Source: PALSA-350 sp963794165 (GTDB taxonomy: Bacteria; Acidobacteriota; Terriglobia; Terriglobales; Acidobacteriaceae). Taken from it: DNA of 64,000 bases. The position numbers and the translations under genes were made by a program. This document shows, piece after piece, positions 17,307-26,575 of this stretch. How positions within the stretch are numbered: the stretch's first letter is position 1; each line of letters starts with the position of its first letter. The DNA is taken from the NCBI GenBank assembly GCA_963794165.1, contig CAWCCT010000011.1:806001-870000 (forward strand), in the 5' to 3' direction. The notes beneath the pieces were generated by a model. It searched no databases. It saw only the letters and a program-made list of their open reading frames with translations, and was not told the origin of the DNA.

Positions 17307-19064
17307 TTAGGGTCCCACCATTCCGTCCAGAGTCGCGGAACGCGCCTTCTGGTCAAGCGTCCTAAGCTTCAAATCGCCGGGAAAAAGGTCAATTCCCTTC
17401 TGCAGCGCATTCAGAGCGCTCTTATAGTCTCCGAGAACCATGAATTGAGTGGCCAGCAGCTCGTAGATTTCGCGTACGTTGGGATTGCTGGCGCGAGCCT
17501 TTTCCAACCATTCGACCGCTTCCCGGCTGCGGCTTTGGCCGATATTGAGTTCCGCAAGGAATATAAAGTCATCGACATTCGCCGGGCTGACCCGAATCGC
17601 CCGTGTCATATATTGAATTCCCTGTTCTCGCTGCGCCGGCGAGTCCTGGGACGCAGCGCGCCGGGCGAGCGCGCGAAGCACCAGGGGGTCCGCAGGACGA
17701 GAGCGGGACAATTGATCGAGGAGCTGATCCAGTGGGGCGCGAAACTCCTCATGCCCATCGCGGGCGAGAGTGTCGTAAACCTGCATCAGGACCAACGGCG
17801 GCACGGAGCTAAGATCTTCGCGCTGGCCGAATGGCGCAGTTAAGTGGAGCAGCTTGGCACTGCCGGGGAGTTCCTCGCCTTCCTTCGCAGGGATGGAATG
17901 GTCGGTCAGCGCGCCATGGGTAATTGTGGCTACCGTGCGCTTGGGCATATGGCAGCTGATGCAATCGTCGGGCGGACTGGTCGCCATCCGCTTTTCCCGG
18001 CTTAGGGTGCAGCTCTGCTGGTTGTGACAAGTAAGGCAGCGTGACCGGTAAAAATCGACCGCTGCTTCGCGGGACGGCTCCACATGAGGATCGTGGCAAC
18101 TGATGCAGTGCAAGCCACCGGCAGTCGATCGGTAACACTTGCTGAGCGTCATTCCGTAATAATGTTCGAGCAGCGCGCTGCCTGAAGCCGCATGGGAATC
18201 GACGGGGAGCTTGAAAACCGAAACCACCGGGTCCAGGGGCATGCCGGGGCGAAAATCCTGATCTTGCATACCAGGGGGATTTACCCGGACGTCTTTTCCC
18301 TGGTGGCAGCGCATGCAAATGTTGTCTGACGACCACCCGGAGAGCCGCGCGGGGTTGACGATGTTGGGAGTTGCCGCCTTCTGTCCCGCAGTGTGTTCGG
18401 CCACGTGCAGCGCGCCGGGACCATGGCAGTTCTCGCATCCCACAGCCAACTCGTCGAAGGGCGGATCCTGATAGAGACCGACCTGCCCGGCAACTGGCCT
18501 GGGGCGGCCGCTATGGCAGGCAATGCACTGCGCGAGAATCGGACGGGTAAATCCGCGGTTCTGGATTTCGTAGCCCGGAGAAAAACTCCAGCGATGGGCC
18601 TGGCTGAAATAGGAGAGGGGCGCCTCAAACAAGAAGCGATCTCGCTGCACAATGAACCCGATTCCATTTTCGCCGGCGCCCACGGCATACTCCATTTTCC
18701 AGGCTTGCCGGAACAATTCTTTGCCCGCGTCGTCGAGAGCATATTGGCTCTGATACAACTGCCCGTCTTTGCGCAGAACTTCGAAGTATTGACCCAGGTC
18801 TTTGTCGTAGACCGTCGCCGGCGCGGGCAAATCCGCCAACGAGGGATCGTGGCCCGGCGCCATGGAACGGCCCATTCCGGTTTGACCGAATGACTTGTAA
18901 ATCGCAGCGTGGCAGGTGCTGCACGCCTGCGAGCCAACATAGTGAACTCCGCGCGCCGTGTTGCGCGACGGCACGGTTTGCGGGCCGGCAGGCATAGCCA
19001 GGAACAGAAGGATGGCGCACAACCCGGCAGCCAGAAGCGCTTGGCAGCAACGGGATTCATTCAT
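17307..19064 (-). CDS. Heptahaem cytochrome c with C-terminal TPR domain
   Basis: A signal peptide (ALLAAGLCAILLFLAMPAGP) is followed by seven CxxCH haem motifs: CSTCH (residues 48-52), CIACH, CENCH, CMRCH, CISCH, CLTCH and CISCH, ending near residue 375. Residues about 430-575 are TPR-like (FIFLAELNIGQSRSREAVEWLEKA and following). This is a periplasmic electron carrier or a multihaem enzyme; no extra active-site motif is evident. It overlaps the end of the CRTAC1 gene by 8 bases, so the two are co-translated. A paralogue with the same seven motifs in the same order, but without the TPR tail, is at 57890-59053. Confidence 0.92.
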   Translation of the reverse strand: MNESRCCQALLAAGLCAILLFLAMPAGPQTVPSRNTARGVHYVGSQACSTCHAAIYKSFGQTGMGRSMAPGHDPSLADLPAPATVYDKDLGQYFEVLRKDGQLYQSQYALDDAGKELFRQAWKMEYAVGAGENGIGFIVQRDRFLFEAPLSYFSQAHRWSFSPGYEIQNRGFTRPILAQCIACHSGRPRPVAGQVGLYQDPPFDELAVGCENCHGPGALHVAEHTAGQKAATPNIVNPARLSGWSSDNICMRCHQGKDVRVNPPGMQDQDFRPGMPLDPVVSVFKLPVDSHAASGSALLEHYYGMTLSKCYRSTAGGLHCISCHDPHVEPSREAAVDFYRSRCLTCHNQQSCTLSREKRMATSPPDDCISCHMPKRTVATITHGALTDHSIPAKEGEELPGSAKLLHLTAPFGQREDLSSVPPLVLMQVYDTLARDGHEEFRAPLDQLLDQLSRSRPADPLVLRALARRAASQDSPAQREQGIQYMTRAIRVSPANVDDFIFLAELNIGQSRSREAVEWLEKARASNPNVREIYELLATQFMVLGDYKSALNALQKGIDLFPGDLKLRTLDQKARSATLDGMVGP

Positions 19065-22000
19065 TAGCCGGTTTTCCTGGCGGGGTAGAAGCGGGAGGAA
19101 TTCTGGCCTGTTGCGCCTTGGCCGCCAGCTCCTTTACCAGCTCGGTTTCATGTTTCGCTTCAGCCCTCTTGCCCAGCCTGAAGTCGATGCGTGCCAGGGC
19201 AACGTGGGCCTGAGCCATATCGGGCGCACGCTCGATAATTTTCTCGATCAGTGCCGCCGCGTCTGTAATCTGGCCTTTCGCCTCGTAAGACAGCGCGAGC
19301 TGCAAACTCAGCGTGGTGTCATTCGGATCCAGCCGGTGAGCGGCTTCCAGCGCGGCGATTGCTTCTCCAAGATTGGTGGACCCTTCTCGCCGCTCCAGAG
19401 AAGCCAGCGCTTCATAGTAGGCGGCATCTTTCGGATTGATGGCGATAGCCTTCTTGTAAGCCTCTTCGGCTGGGTCATATTGGCCCAGATTCAAGTAGCT
19501 GTCTCCCAGAAGGAAATAAATTCGATCCTGGCGCGGAGGATTGATGAGCAGCAGCTTTTTTAGGGTGGCAACGGAGTCCTGAAACTGGGTCACGCCGAAG
19601 TAGGCCAGGGCCAAATAATATTGGTAGTCAGGAACGCTCCCAAATCTAGGCTCAACCGACTTGAGGAATGCAAGCGCCGCTTGCTGCTGTTTCCACCCCA
19701 GGAACGTTCGCGCTAAGCCGAGAGCGTACTGTGAAGAGCCGGGGTCTAGCTGCACCGCTGCCTGGAAGGAGTCGGCCGCTTGGGGAAACTTTTTTTGCTC
19801 CAGGTAGATTCCCCCCAAAATTGCCCTGGCGTTTGCCTGGTTGGGGTTGGCGGCAAGGCTGCTCACCAGCAACTTTTCCGCCGACGGTAAAGCACCGTGT
19901 TGAATCAGGACGGCGGCAAGCTTGTCCTCCGCTGCAGGGCTAGCGATGCCGGAACGGAGCAACTCGTCCACTTCAGCGTCGGCCTTTGGCGCGTCTCCGA
20001 TCTCCAAATAGCACTCGATGAGCGCGGCGCGGGCCTGCAACCCCATGTCGCGGTCATCCTTCAATCGCAGCAGGGGCGCGACCGCATTCTTGTAGTCGCC
20101 CGTCTTCATCAAAATCAAGCTGAAGTTCTTGAGCGCGGTGGTGTCCGTCGGATCAAGCGCAAGTCCTGCCCGGTATGATTCTTTGGCTTTGCCCAAATTT
20201 CCGCTGCGCCAGTAGAGCAGTCCCAAGTTGAAATAGGTTTGCGGTTGATGTGGGTCAAGCGTGCGCGACCGCTCGAAGGCGGCGATGGCCGCGTCGACAT
20301 CGTTGAGTTCTCCGCAGCTGGCGCCCAGGTGGAACCATAGGGACGCATCCTTGGGATAGGCTTTTACCGCGCGCAGCAGAATTTCTCGTGCCTGGGCGAA
20401 GTCCCCCTTTTCCATGGCAGCCTTTGCCTGCTGCCAAAGAGCCTGGTCGGCGGGGGGATCCGCTCCGGAGACCCTCACCAACCGCACAGGGGACGGGCTT
20501 AGAAGAGTGGCCACTCCAGGCTTGCCGGCCGGATGATCCCCTTCAACCATGCGGTGGTACATATTCATCCCCGGCTTGTCGAGCCGGTCTACCGCGTGGC
20601 TGGGCGCCGGCCATTGAATCTCAACCCACTCGATCTTTGCCTTTCCTGCTCCCAGAATCTCGCGCGGGTCGGAGCTGGACAGAAAGCTGCCGCCGGCGCC
20701 CTTCAGCCGTGAAAACACTTTCCCGCCAACGCTCCAGCGGATCGTCGCTCCGGCAGCAGCCGGGTTGGACTTGGTTGCACGTAACAAAAGCCCAATCCAG
20801 TTGTTGCCTGATACGGCGTTGTTCATCAGGATGTGCGGCGGACCGCCGTTTTCGGTTAAGACCACGTCGGGATAGCCATCGTTGTTCAGGTCGCCTACGG
20901 CAAGCCCCCGAGCTGCGTAGTGGCGCAGGAATGCGGGCCCGGCCAGTTCGCTCACGTCTTCCAACTTGAGGCCGGCGACATTGTGCAGCAACACCAGCGG
21001 CTCGCGATAGGTAACGCCGCGACCTCGCAGATCGATCAGGTCATCCGGATGACTATTCACCTGGATAAGATCCAGCCAGCCATCATTGTCGTAATCCAGA
21101 AAGCGCATGCCCCAGCCGCTCAGCATGCGTGTGGGCTTAGCCAACCCAATCTGCAAATTGAGGTCCTGAAAGACTTCCCCACCCGTGTTCTTGTAAAGCG
21201 AGGTGTTCTGCGCATCGATGTTGGAGACGGTCAGTTCGGGAACGCCATCGCCGTCGAAATCTCCCGCATCCACGCCCATCCCGGACCGCGGCAATCCGTC
21301 TGCGTTATATCCGATGCCGGCTTCCACTCCGATCTCGTCGAACTTCTTACCCGCCTCATTGACCCAGAGAAAGTTCGCCATGGTGTCGTTGGCCGCAAAC
21401 AGGTCCATAAAGCCGTCGCGATTGATATCAGTGGCGACCACTCCCCACACTTTGCCGGGGCTGGCAGCAATGCCAGTGCTCACGCTTACATCCGCGAAAT
21501 GGCCGCCGCCGAGATTGCGATACAAATGGCTGGGTACCGGGGCAAATTGCTTCGGATTGCAGTAATAGGCCTGCTCTTTGGGCAGATTGTCCGCCGGGCC
21601 GCCATAGGAAGCAGCCAAGGGACAGCTCCGCAGGTCCGAGTAGTCCGCGAACTCGCCGATGAACAGATCAAGCCGGCCGTCATTGTCATAGTCGAACCAA
21701 AGGGCGCTGGTTCCCCACTTGGGCGCGGCGATTCCGCTCGCGACGGTGACGTCGGTGAAAGTCCCGTTCCCGTTGTTGTGGTACAGAACACACTTGCCAT
21801 AACCGGAGATAAAGATGTCCTCGTATCCGTCGTTGTCGAAATCTCCGATCGCGATGCCCATGGAGTAGAGGTCTGCGGTGATCCCTGCCTGCTTGGTGAC
21901 GTCGGTAAAGGTTCCATTTCCGTTGTTGCGGTAGAGGGCATGCTTCAGCGGGGCCGGGGGGCGATAAAACGCCGAAGTTCCCGAGTTCACCAGGAGAATG

Positions 22001-22200
22001 TCCATCAGGCCATCGTTGTTGTAATCGAAAATGGCGACTCCCGGGCCCGCAGTCTCCGGAAGATAACGGGCTGCGGAGCGTCCGTTCTCGTGGACCCAGG
22101 TAACCCCGGTTTCGCTGGGCGAAGCTTCCCGAAACAGGTCGGAGCCGTGACTGCAGGCTGAGCTGAGCAGAACGACCAGTATGCAGATCATGTGTCGCAT
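19057..22200 (-). CDS. CRTAC1-family FG-GAP/ASPIC-UnbV lipoprotein with long TPR region
   Basis: From the ATG at 22200 the product (1047 aa) begins MRHMICILVVLLSSACSHGS, a lipoprotein signal with lipobox LSSAC; the frame extends to 22323, but this start is preferred. Residues about 25-460 hold repeated calcium-binding FG-GAP/VCBS motifs (DYNNDGLMDILL, DFDNDGYEDIFI, DYDNDGRLDLFI, DINRDGFMDLFA, DLNNDGYPDVVL). An ASPIC/UnbV domain follows (AAGATIRWSVGGKVFSRLKG...). From about 580 to the end are a dozen or so TPRs. It is probably an envelope-anchored beta-propeller scaffold. It is the first gene of the pair with the heptahaem cytochrome. Confidence 0.92.
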   Translation of the reverse strand: MRHMICILVVLLSSACSHGSDLFREASPSETGVTWVHENGRSAARYLPETAGPGVAIFDYNNDGLMDILLVNSGTSAFYRPPAPLKHALYRNNGNGTFTDVTKQAGITADLYSMGIAIGDFDNDGYEDIFISGYGKCVLYHNNGNGTFTDVTVASGIAAPKWGTSALWFDYDNDGRLDLFIGEFADYSDLRSCPLAASYGGPADNLPKEQAYYCNPKQFAPVPSHLYRNLGGGHFADVSVSTGIAASPGKVWGVVATDINRDGFMDLFAANDTMANFLWVNEAGKKFDEIGVEAGIGYNADGLPRSGMGVDAGDFDGDGVPELTVSNIDAQNTSLYKNTGGEVFQDLNLQIGLAKPTRMLSGWGMRFLDYDNDGWLDLIQVNSHPDDLIDLRGRGVTYREPLVLLHNVAGLKLEDVSELAGPAFLRHYAARGLAVGDLNNDGYPDVVLTENGGPPHILMNNAVSGNNWIGLLLRATKSNPAAAGATIRWSVGGKVFSRLKGAGGSFLSSSDPREILGAGKAKIEWVEIQWPAPSHAVDRLDKPGMNMYHRMVEGDHPAGKPGVATLLSPSPVRLVRVSGADPPADQALWQQAKAAMEKGDFAQAREILLRAVKAYPKDASLWFHLGASCGELNDVDAAIAAFERSRTLDPHQPQTYFNLGLLYWRSGNLGKAKESYRAGLALDPTDTTALKNFSLILMKTGDYKNAVAPLLRLKDDRDMGLQARAALIECYLEIGDAPKADAEVDELLRSGIASPAAEDKLAAVLIQHGALPSAEKLLVSSLAANPNQANARAILGGIYLEQKKFPQAADSFQAAVQLDPGSSQYALGLARTFLGWKQQQAALAFLKSVEPRFGSVPDYQYYLALAYFGVTQFQDSVATLKKLLLINPPRQDRIYFLLGDSYLNLGQYDPAEEAYKKAIAINPKDAAYYEALASLERREGSTNLGEAIAALEAAHRLDPNDTTLSLQLALSYEAKGQITDAAALIEKIIERAPDMAQAHVALARIDFRLGKRAEAKHETELVKELAAKAQQARIPPASTPPGKPANE

Positions 22201-22338
22201 GAGAGGAAGCAGTTCTGAATTGCGAGCCCCCATTCTACTGGACAAGGTTTGCTGCCCGAAAGGATTGAAATGCAAAGCGCAATCCCTGGAATCCCGAGTA
22301 ATCCTTGCCGCGCCCCCATTCATGGATGTTTCAAAATA

Positions 22339-22353
22339 TAGAATATTGTTCTA
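22339..22353. promoter_or_regulatory. IclR-type operator candidate B
   Basis: TAGAATATTGTTCTA is a near-perfect dyad with the spacing of the E. coli IclR box. It sits in the 230-base region between the divergent CRTAC1 and aldolase genes, about 78 bases before the aldolase ATG, in an AT-rich stretch that looks like the promoter. The IclR gene is the next gene downstream of the aldolase. Confidence 0.55.
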
Positions 22354-22430
22354 TTCTTGGTTTTTCAGATTTCGTGGGAGTATCTTAGGCCCGCCTTTGC
22401 TTCGGGTTTCGGCGGACGTGAGGCAAGTGC

Positions 22431-23222
22431 ATGAAAAATAAGCTAAAACGAATTCTCGCGAGCGGACAGACCGCAATCGGAACCTGGATTTCGATGACCG
22501 ATCCCTATGGCGTCGAGATGGTCGCGGGGCTTGGCTTTGATTGGCTTCTGGTCGACATGGAGCATGTTCCCATGAGCAAGGAGAGCCTTCGGGGAATTCT
22601 CATGGCCTGTAAAGGCAGCGAGAGCGTCCCCATTGTCCGCGTTGCTTCGGCATCGGCTGAGCACTTTCAGGCTGCTCTGGATTTAGGAGCACAAGGGGTG
22701 ATGGCGCCCATGATCAACAACGCCGCCGACGCTGCGGTCGCGGTTCAGTATTGCCGCTACCCCCCGCAGGGCCGCCGGGGCTTTGGCCCTCTTCGCGCCG
22801 CCCGTTATATGAAGGAGTCAGAATCGTACCGCCACGAGGCAAATGAGGAAGTATTGCTCTTTGTCCAAATCGAAACCCCGGAGGCGGTTCAAAATGCGTC
22901 CGCCATTCTTGGCACGCCCGGCATCGACGGCATCTACATCGGGAATGGCGATCTGGCGAGCTTCCTGAACGGCGACGCAAAGGCTGGGTCGGCGAATGTA
23001 CAGAAGGTTGTGGATGACTTGATTGCGATGGCAAATCGCGCCTCGATTCCTATTGGTTTGCCAACATGGTCTCCTGCGGAATTCAGCCGCTATGCGGAAC
23101 TGGGGGCACGGTTATTGACCATCGGCGGCGACCTCGCGTTTCTAGCCGCACAAGCAGAAGCTGAACTGATGAACGTGCGCCGCGCGCTCAATGGCGGTCG
23201 TCCCCAGGCTGGCCAGACGTAA
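22431..23222 (+). CDS. HpcH/HpaI-family class II aldolase
   Basis: This 263-residue enzyme belongs to the pyruvate-releasing 2-keto-3-deoxy sugar acid / 4-hydroxy-2-oxoheptanedioate aldolases. Conserved features are GTWISMTDP at the N-terminus, FDWLLVDMEHVP, PIVRVAS with the pyruvate-binding Arg, GAQGVMAPMI, VQIETPEAVQN with a metal-binding Glu, and GIDGIYIGNGDL with the metal-binding Asp. It cleaves a 2-keto-hydroxy acid in the cytosol. The sequence does not tell the substrate, but the neighbouring dehydrogenases suggest a sugar-acid or aromatic-acid route. It is followed by the IclR regulator gene on the same strand. Confidence 0.9.
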   Translation: MKNKLKRILASGQTAIGTWISMTDPYGVEMVAGLGFDWLLVDMEHVPMSKESLRGILMACKGSESVPIVRVASASAEHFQAALDLGAQGVMAPMINNAADAAVAVQYCRYPPQGRRGFGPLRAARYMKESESYRHEANEEVLLFVQIETPEAVQNASAILGTPGIDGIYIGNGDLASFLNGDAKAGSANVQKVVDDLIAMANRASIPIGLPTWSPAEFSRYAELGARLLTIGGDLAFLAAQAEAELMNVRRALNGGRPQAGQT

Positions 23223-23299
23223 GGTTGGGCTCGTACCGCATGGTACAATCCGGTTCTGAGAATACGTATGGTTTTTTGGATTGACGCAGGGTTCGCCGG

Positions 23300-24136
23300 A
23301 TGAGTAACAAAGAACCCGCAAAATATCCCGTCAAGTCACTCGCCAAAGCGTTGCGCTTGCTTGAATTCCTCGGACGTCCTCAGGAAGGAACAAGCATTGC
23401 CGTCCTGAGCAAGGAACTGAAAATCGGAAAAAGTACTGTCCACCGTCTTTTGGCGACCTTGCGGGAGTTTGACCTGGTGTGGCTCGATCCCAGCACATCC
23501 AATTATGCCCTGGGGGCCAGGATCCTGCGGTGGAGCGATCTGCTGGTGCGGCAGAACCTGCTCATCCGGCATGGCCTGCCTATTCTCCGCGAGCTGATGA
23601 ACACCTCCCGTGAAACCGCAAATCTGGCGGTCCTTGAAGGCAACGAAGTACTTTATATAGCCCAGTGCGAGTCAACGGAAAGACTGCGCACCAGCGAGGC
23701 CGTTGGTACCCGCGCACCGGCCCATTCCACATCTTTAGGCAAGGCTCTGTTCGCCCAGTTTCCCGACGAGCAGCTGGACGAAATCTATAAGAACAGCGAA
23801 ACCCTGAAAGGGGTCACCCCCAATACCATCACCGATCGAAACCGGCTAAAGGTACATCTGCAAAAGGTTCGTCAGGAGGGCGTGGCCTACGACTTTGAAG
23901 AGAATGTCATTGGTGTCGTTTGCATCGGCACGGTGGTGAGAAACTTCGCCGGCAAGCCGGTCGCCGGAATAAGCATCTCCGTGCCAACCCAGCGCGTCCG
24001 CGGAGAGAACCTCAGTGCGTTAAAGGAACAATTACTCAACGCCGCCAACAAGCTCTCGGCCGAACTGGGGTATGAAGCGCCAAATAAGCTGTCGGCCCGC
24101 AACGAAAAAAGCTCCCCGGTCGAAATCCTCCACTAG
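23300..24136 (+). CDS. IclR-family transcriptional regulator
   Basis: The 278-residue protein has an N-terminal winged helix-turn-helix (SLAKALRLLEFL, then LSKELKIGKSTVHRLLATL, residues about 15-75) and a C-terminal IclR effector domain. Conserved positions are RILRWSDLL, LGKALFAQFPDEQL and the late IGVVCIGTVVRNFAGKPVAGISISVP. It probably senses the substrate or intermediate of this locus and controls the genes carrying IclR-like boxes at 12554, 22339 and perhaps 17080. It lies 77 bases after the aldolase gene and just before the PQQ dehydrogenase gene. Confidence 0.92.
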   Translation: MSNKEPAKYPVKSLAKALRLLEFLGRPQEGTSIAVLSKELKIGKSTVHRLLATLREFDLVWLDPSTSNYALGARILRWSDLLVRQNLLIRHGLPILRELMNTSRETANLAVLEGNEVLYIAQCESTERLRTSEAVGTRAPAHSTSLGKALFAQFPDEQLDEIYKNSETLKGVTPNTITDRNRLKVHLQKVRQEGVAYDFEENVIGVVCIGTVVRNFAGKPVAGISISVPTQRVRGENLSALKEQLLNAANKLSAELGYEAPNKLSARNEKSSPVEILH

Positions 24137-24149
24137 AAAGCATTTTCCG

Positions 24150-25697
24150 ATGGCTCTGAAGAATGCGCTGACCCTTGTTGTGAGTGCGCTTACTCTGCTG
24201 TCTACTCCCCTCCTCGCCCAGGGTGTGACTGGGGCGATGCTGCTGCACCCGCCGCCGGATAGCTGGCCGGGTTATCACGGCGACTACTCGGGAAGACGGC
24301 ATAGCGAGCTGGCGCAGATTACCCCGCGCAACGTTCATGACCTCAGCCTGGCCTGGGCTTTTCAGTCGGACCAACCGGCCAGCATCAAGGCTTCTCCCTT
24401 GCTGGTGGAGGGCATCATCTACCTCACCGCGATTGATAACGTGTGGGCGGTGGACGCGAGAACCGGCCGCTCGATCTGGCACTATATCTACCCGCCCAAT
24501 AAGGGCGGAACGATCGGCCAGCGTGGTGTGGCGATGTTTCACGACTCGCTTTACTATCTGAGCCCGGATGCGCACCTGGTCTGTTTGAATGCCAAGGATG
24601 GCAAGCCGCGTTGGACGGTCGCGGTAGCGAATTCCGACCAGGGCTATTGGTCCACGGCGGCTCCGGTGATCGTGGGCAATCATGTGATTGTTGGCATTGG
24701 CGGCGATTCCGATAACATCCAGGGTTTTCTCAAGTCGGTGGATGCCACCACAGGTGCTGTCCAGTGGGAATGGGACGCGACTCCGCCTAACGGCACACCG
24801 AATGCCACTACGGGCGGCATGACATGGATCCCCGGAACCTATGACCCGGAGCTGAACCTGTTGTACTGGGGTACGGGAAATCCAACCCCGGTTTTGAATG
24901 GCGCCGTGCGCCCCGGCGATGACCTCTACACCTGCTCGATCGTGGCCCTGAACCCCGACACCGGAAAACTGGTGTGGTCTTTCCAGCCCTCGCCGCACGA
25001 TACCCACGACTGGGACGCAGTCGAAATTCCTGTACTGGTAGACGGTGTGTTCCATGGGAAGCCTCGCAAAATGCTGATGCAGGCATCACGCAATGGTTAT
25101 TTCTTCGTGCTCGATCGCGCCACCGGCGAGAGCCTTTTGACCGTCCCATTTGGCCCGACAAACTGGGCGCTGGGTATCGACAAGAAGGGCCAGCCGATTC
25201 CGAACCCGGCCAAAGATCCGGCGCCCGATGGCCGGCTGGTCGCGCCGGATGAAGGCGGCCTTACCAATTACCGGTCGCCGAGCTTCGACCCCAAAACCGG
25301 GCTGTTTATTGTGAACGCCAGTATCAGTTACGGTATCTATTTCACTAAGCCCGAAGACGGAACATGGGGTTGGGCTGGTGCGGACTACGGTATCGCGGGC
25401 CGCGGAGTTCTCGATGCCATTGATTACCAGACCGGCAAGATCCGCTGGACCCACAGCCTTGGATTCAATGATACTTCCGACACCGGCGTTCTCACCACCG
25501 GGTCGGGTCTTACGTTCACCGGCGACGCCACAGGGAATATGCTCGCTCTCGATACGGCGACGGGGAAGACGCTTTGGCATGCCGGGTTGGGCGCGGATAT
25601 ACAGACCTCTCCGACGACGTACGAGCTGGACGGCCGGCAATATGTGCTGGTGGGCGCAGGGCAAGCGCTTTTCGCCTGGGCCCTTCCCCAGGGATAA
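24150..25697 (+). CDS. PQQ-type beta-propeller dehydrogenase (methanol/ethanol dehydrogenase family)
   Basis: Starting at the ATG at 24150, the product (515 aa) has a signal peptide (ALKNALTLVVSALTLLSTPLLAQ) and the eight-bladed propeller of PQQ alcohol dehydrogenases. Family marks are WPGYHGDYSGRRHSELAQIT, SLAWAFQ, ATTGAVQWEWDATPP, DTHDWDAVEIP containing the catalytic-Asp region, and repeated W motifs such as TGKTLWHAGLGA. There is no cytochrome c domain, so a separate haem protein must take electrons; the heptahaem cytochromes of the locus are candidates. The open frame upstream to 24072 overlaps iclR and is not needed. It sits 2 bases from the SDR gene. Confidence 0.9.
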   Translation: MALKNALTLVVSALTLLSTPLLAQGVTGAMLLHPPPDSWPGYHGDYSGRRHSELAQITPRNVHDLSLAWAFQSDQPASIKASPLLVEGIIYLTAIDNVWAVDARTGRSIWHYIYPPNKGGTIGQRGVAMFHDSLYYLSPDAHLVCLNAKDGKPRWTVAVANSDQGYWSTAAPVIVGNHVIVGIGGDSDNIQGFLKSVDATTGAVQWEWDATPPNGTPNATTGGMTWIPGTYDPELNLLYWGTGNPTPVLNGAVRPGDDLYTCSIVALNPDTGKLVWSFQPSPHDTHDWDAVEIPVLVDGVFHGKPRKMLMQASRNGYFFVLDRATGESLLTVPFGPTNWALGIDKKGQPIPNPAKDPAPDGRLVAPDEGGLTNYRSPSFDPKTGLFIVNASISYGIYFTKPEDGTWGWAGADYGIAGRGVLDAIDYQTGKIRWTHSLGFNDTSDTGVLTTGSGLTFTGDATGNMLALDTATGKTLWHAGLGADIQTSPTTYELDGRQYVLVGAGQALFAWALPQG

Positions 25698-25699
25698 TC

Positions 25700-26458
25700 A
25701 TGAAGAGATATCCGGAAGATCTGCTAGGTCGAACCGTCATTGTTACCGGCGCTGGGAATGGACTCGGGCTAGCCATCGCACGCCGTTTTGCGGAGGGTGG
25801 CGCGCGCGTTCTCTTGGTTGATCAGGACCCAGTCGTTCTAAGCAGGGTGAAAGACGGCAAGCAAAATAACATGTTCGCAATGGTCAAAGACCTTGCGGAG
25901 CCGGAGGCTGCGGCCGAGATCTTCCGGCATGCGAAGAATAACGTGGGCAGCATCGACGCGCTTATCAACAACGCTGCGTGGAGCTTCCACAAGCCGATGG
26001 AGGAGGTAACGACAGCGGAATTTGACCGCCTGGTCGCCATCAATCAGCGCGCGCCTTTCTTCCTGGCCCAGCAATTTCTAAAACAGCTGCAGCAGGCGGA
26101 GGATCCTGCCATCGTCAACATAGGTTCTGTGAATGCCCTTCGGGGCAATCCAAACCTCGTGCCGTATGCCGGCACCAAGGGCGCGGTCGTCGCCATGACG
26201 CGGGCGATGGCGGTCGAGATGGCGAGTTCCAATGTTCGCGTAAACAGCATTTGCCCAGCCGCAGTGCTCACCTTCGTAACCCAACAACTCATCGACAGTG
26301 GAGTGATCGAACCCGCGAAGCTGTTCGACAAATACCTCATCAAGCGCTTCGCAAGCTGCGAGGAAATTGCGGAATTAGTTGCCTATCTCTGTAGCGATGC
26401 GGCCCGCTACGTCACCGGGGCCAATTGGGACATCGACGGTGGCTATTGCGCCAAGTAG
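25700..26458 (+). CDS. SDR-family NAD(P)-dependent oxidoreductase
   Basis: A 252-residue classical short-chain dehydrogenase. It has the nucleotide-binding TGAGNGLG near residue 16, NNAAW near 93, catalytic Ser in NIGSVNALRG, YAGTK (Tyr-x3-Lys), and the C-terminal YVTGANWDIDGG. The Asp in LLVDQD at the end of strand 2 suggests NAD(H) preference. It begins 2 bases after the PQQ dehydrogenase stop, so the two dehydrogenases probably act in one pathway. The in-frame extension upstream to 25574 lies inside the dehydrogenase gene and is not used. Confidence 0.92.
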   Translation: MKRYPEDLLGRTVIVTGAGNGLGLAIARRFAEGGARVLLVDQDPVVLSRVKDGKQNNMFAMVKDLAEPEAAAEIFRHAKNNVGSIDALINNAAWSFHKPMEEVTTAEFDRLVAINQRAPFFLAQQFLKQLQQAEDPAIVNIGSVNALRGNPNLVPYAGTKGAVVAMTRAMAVEMASSNVRVNSICPAAVLTFVTQQLIDSGVIEPAKLFDKYLIKRFASCEEIAELVAYLCSDAARYVTGANWDIDGGYCAK

Positions 26459-26520
26459 CAACGGGAGGACCATCCAAGGCCGGCTTAGCGGCTGACGCCT
26501 ATCGTTGCGTCGCCTCTCCC

Positions 26521-26575
26521 TTGTCATCCCGAGCGTAGCCGACCTGTCCCGGCGTGCCGTGGAGGGATCTGCGGT
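26521..26575 (+). repeat. Dispersed repeat, copy paired with 27258-27311
   Basis: The segment starts TTGTCATCCCGAGCG and contains CCGGCGTGCCGTGG. The reverse complement of 27258-27311 shares TGTCATCCC, CCCCGGCGTGCCGTGG and a GGGA-like end. Similar 'TCATCCCGAGCG...GGGATCT' sequences are, from memory, scattered in acidobacterial intergenic DNA. The pair surrounds two small ORFs. Confidence 0.6.

Noticed and set aside
20920..22161. 413-codon plus-strand ORF
   Set aside because: Antisense to the FG-GAP repeats of the CRTAC1 gene; its repetitive look mirrors the repeated blades on the other strand.
24036..25055. 339-codon minus-strand ORF
   Set aside because: Antisense to the iclR end and the PQQ dehydrogenase; the product is rich in Arg and His without any domain pattern.
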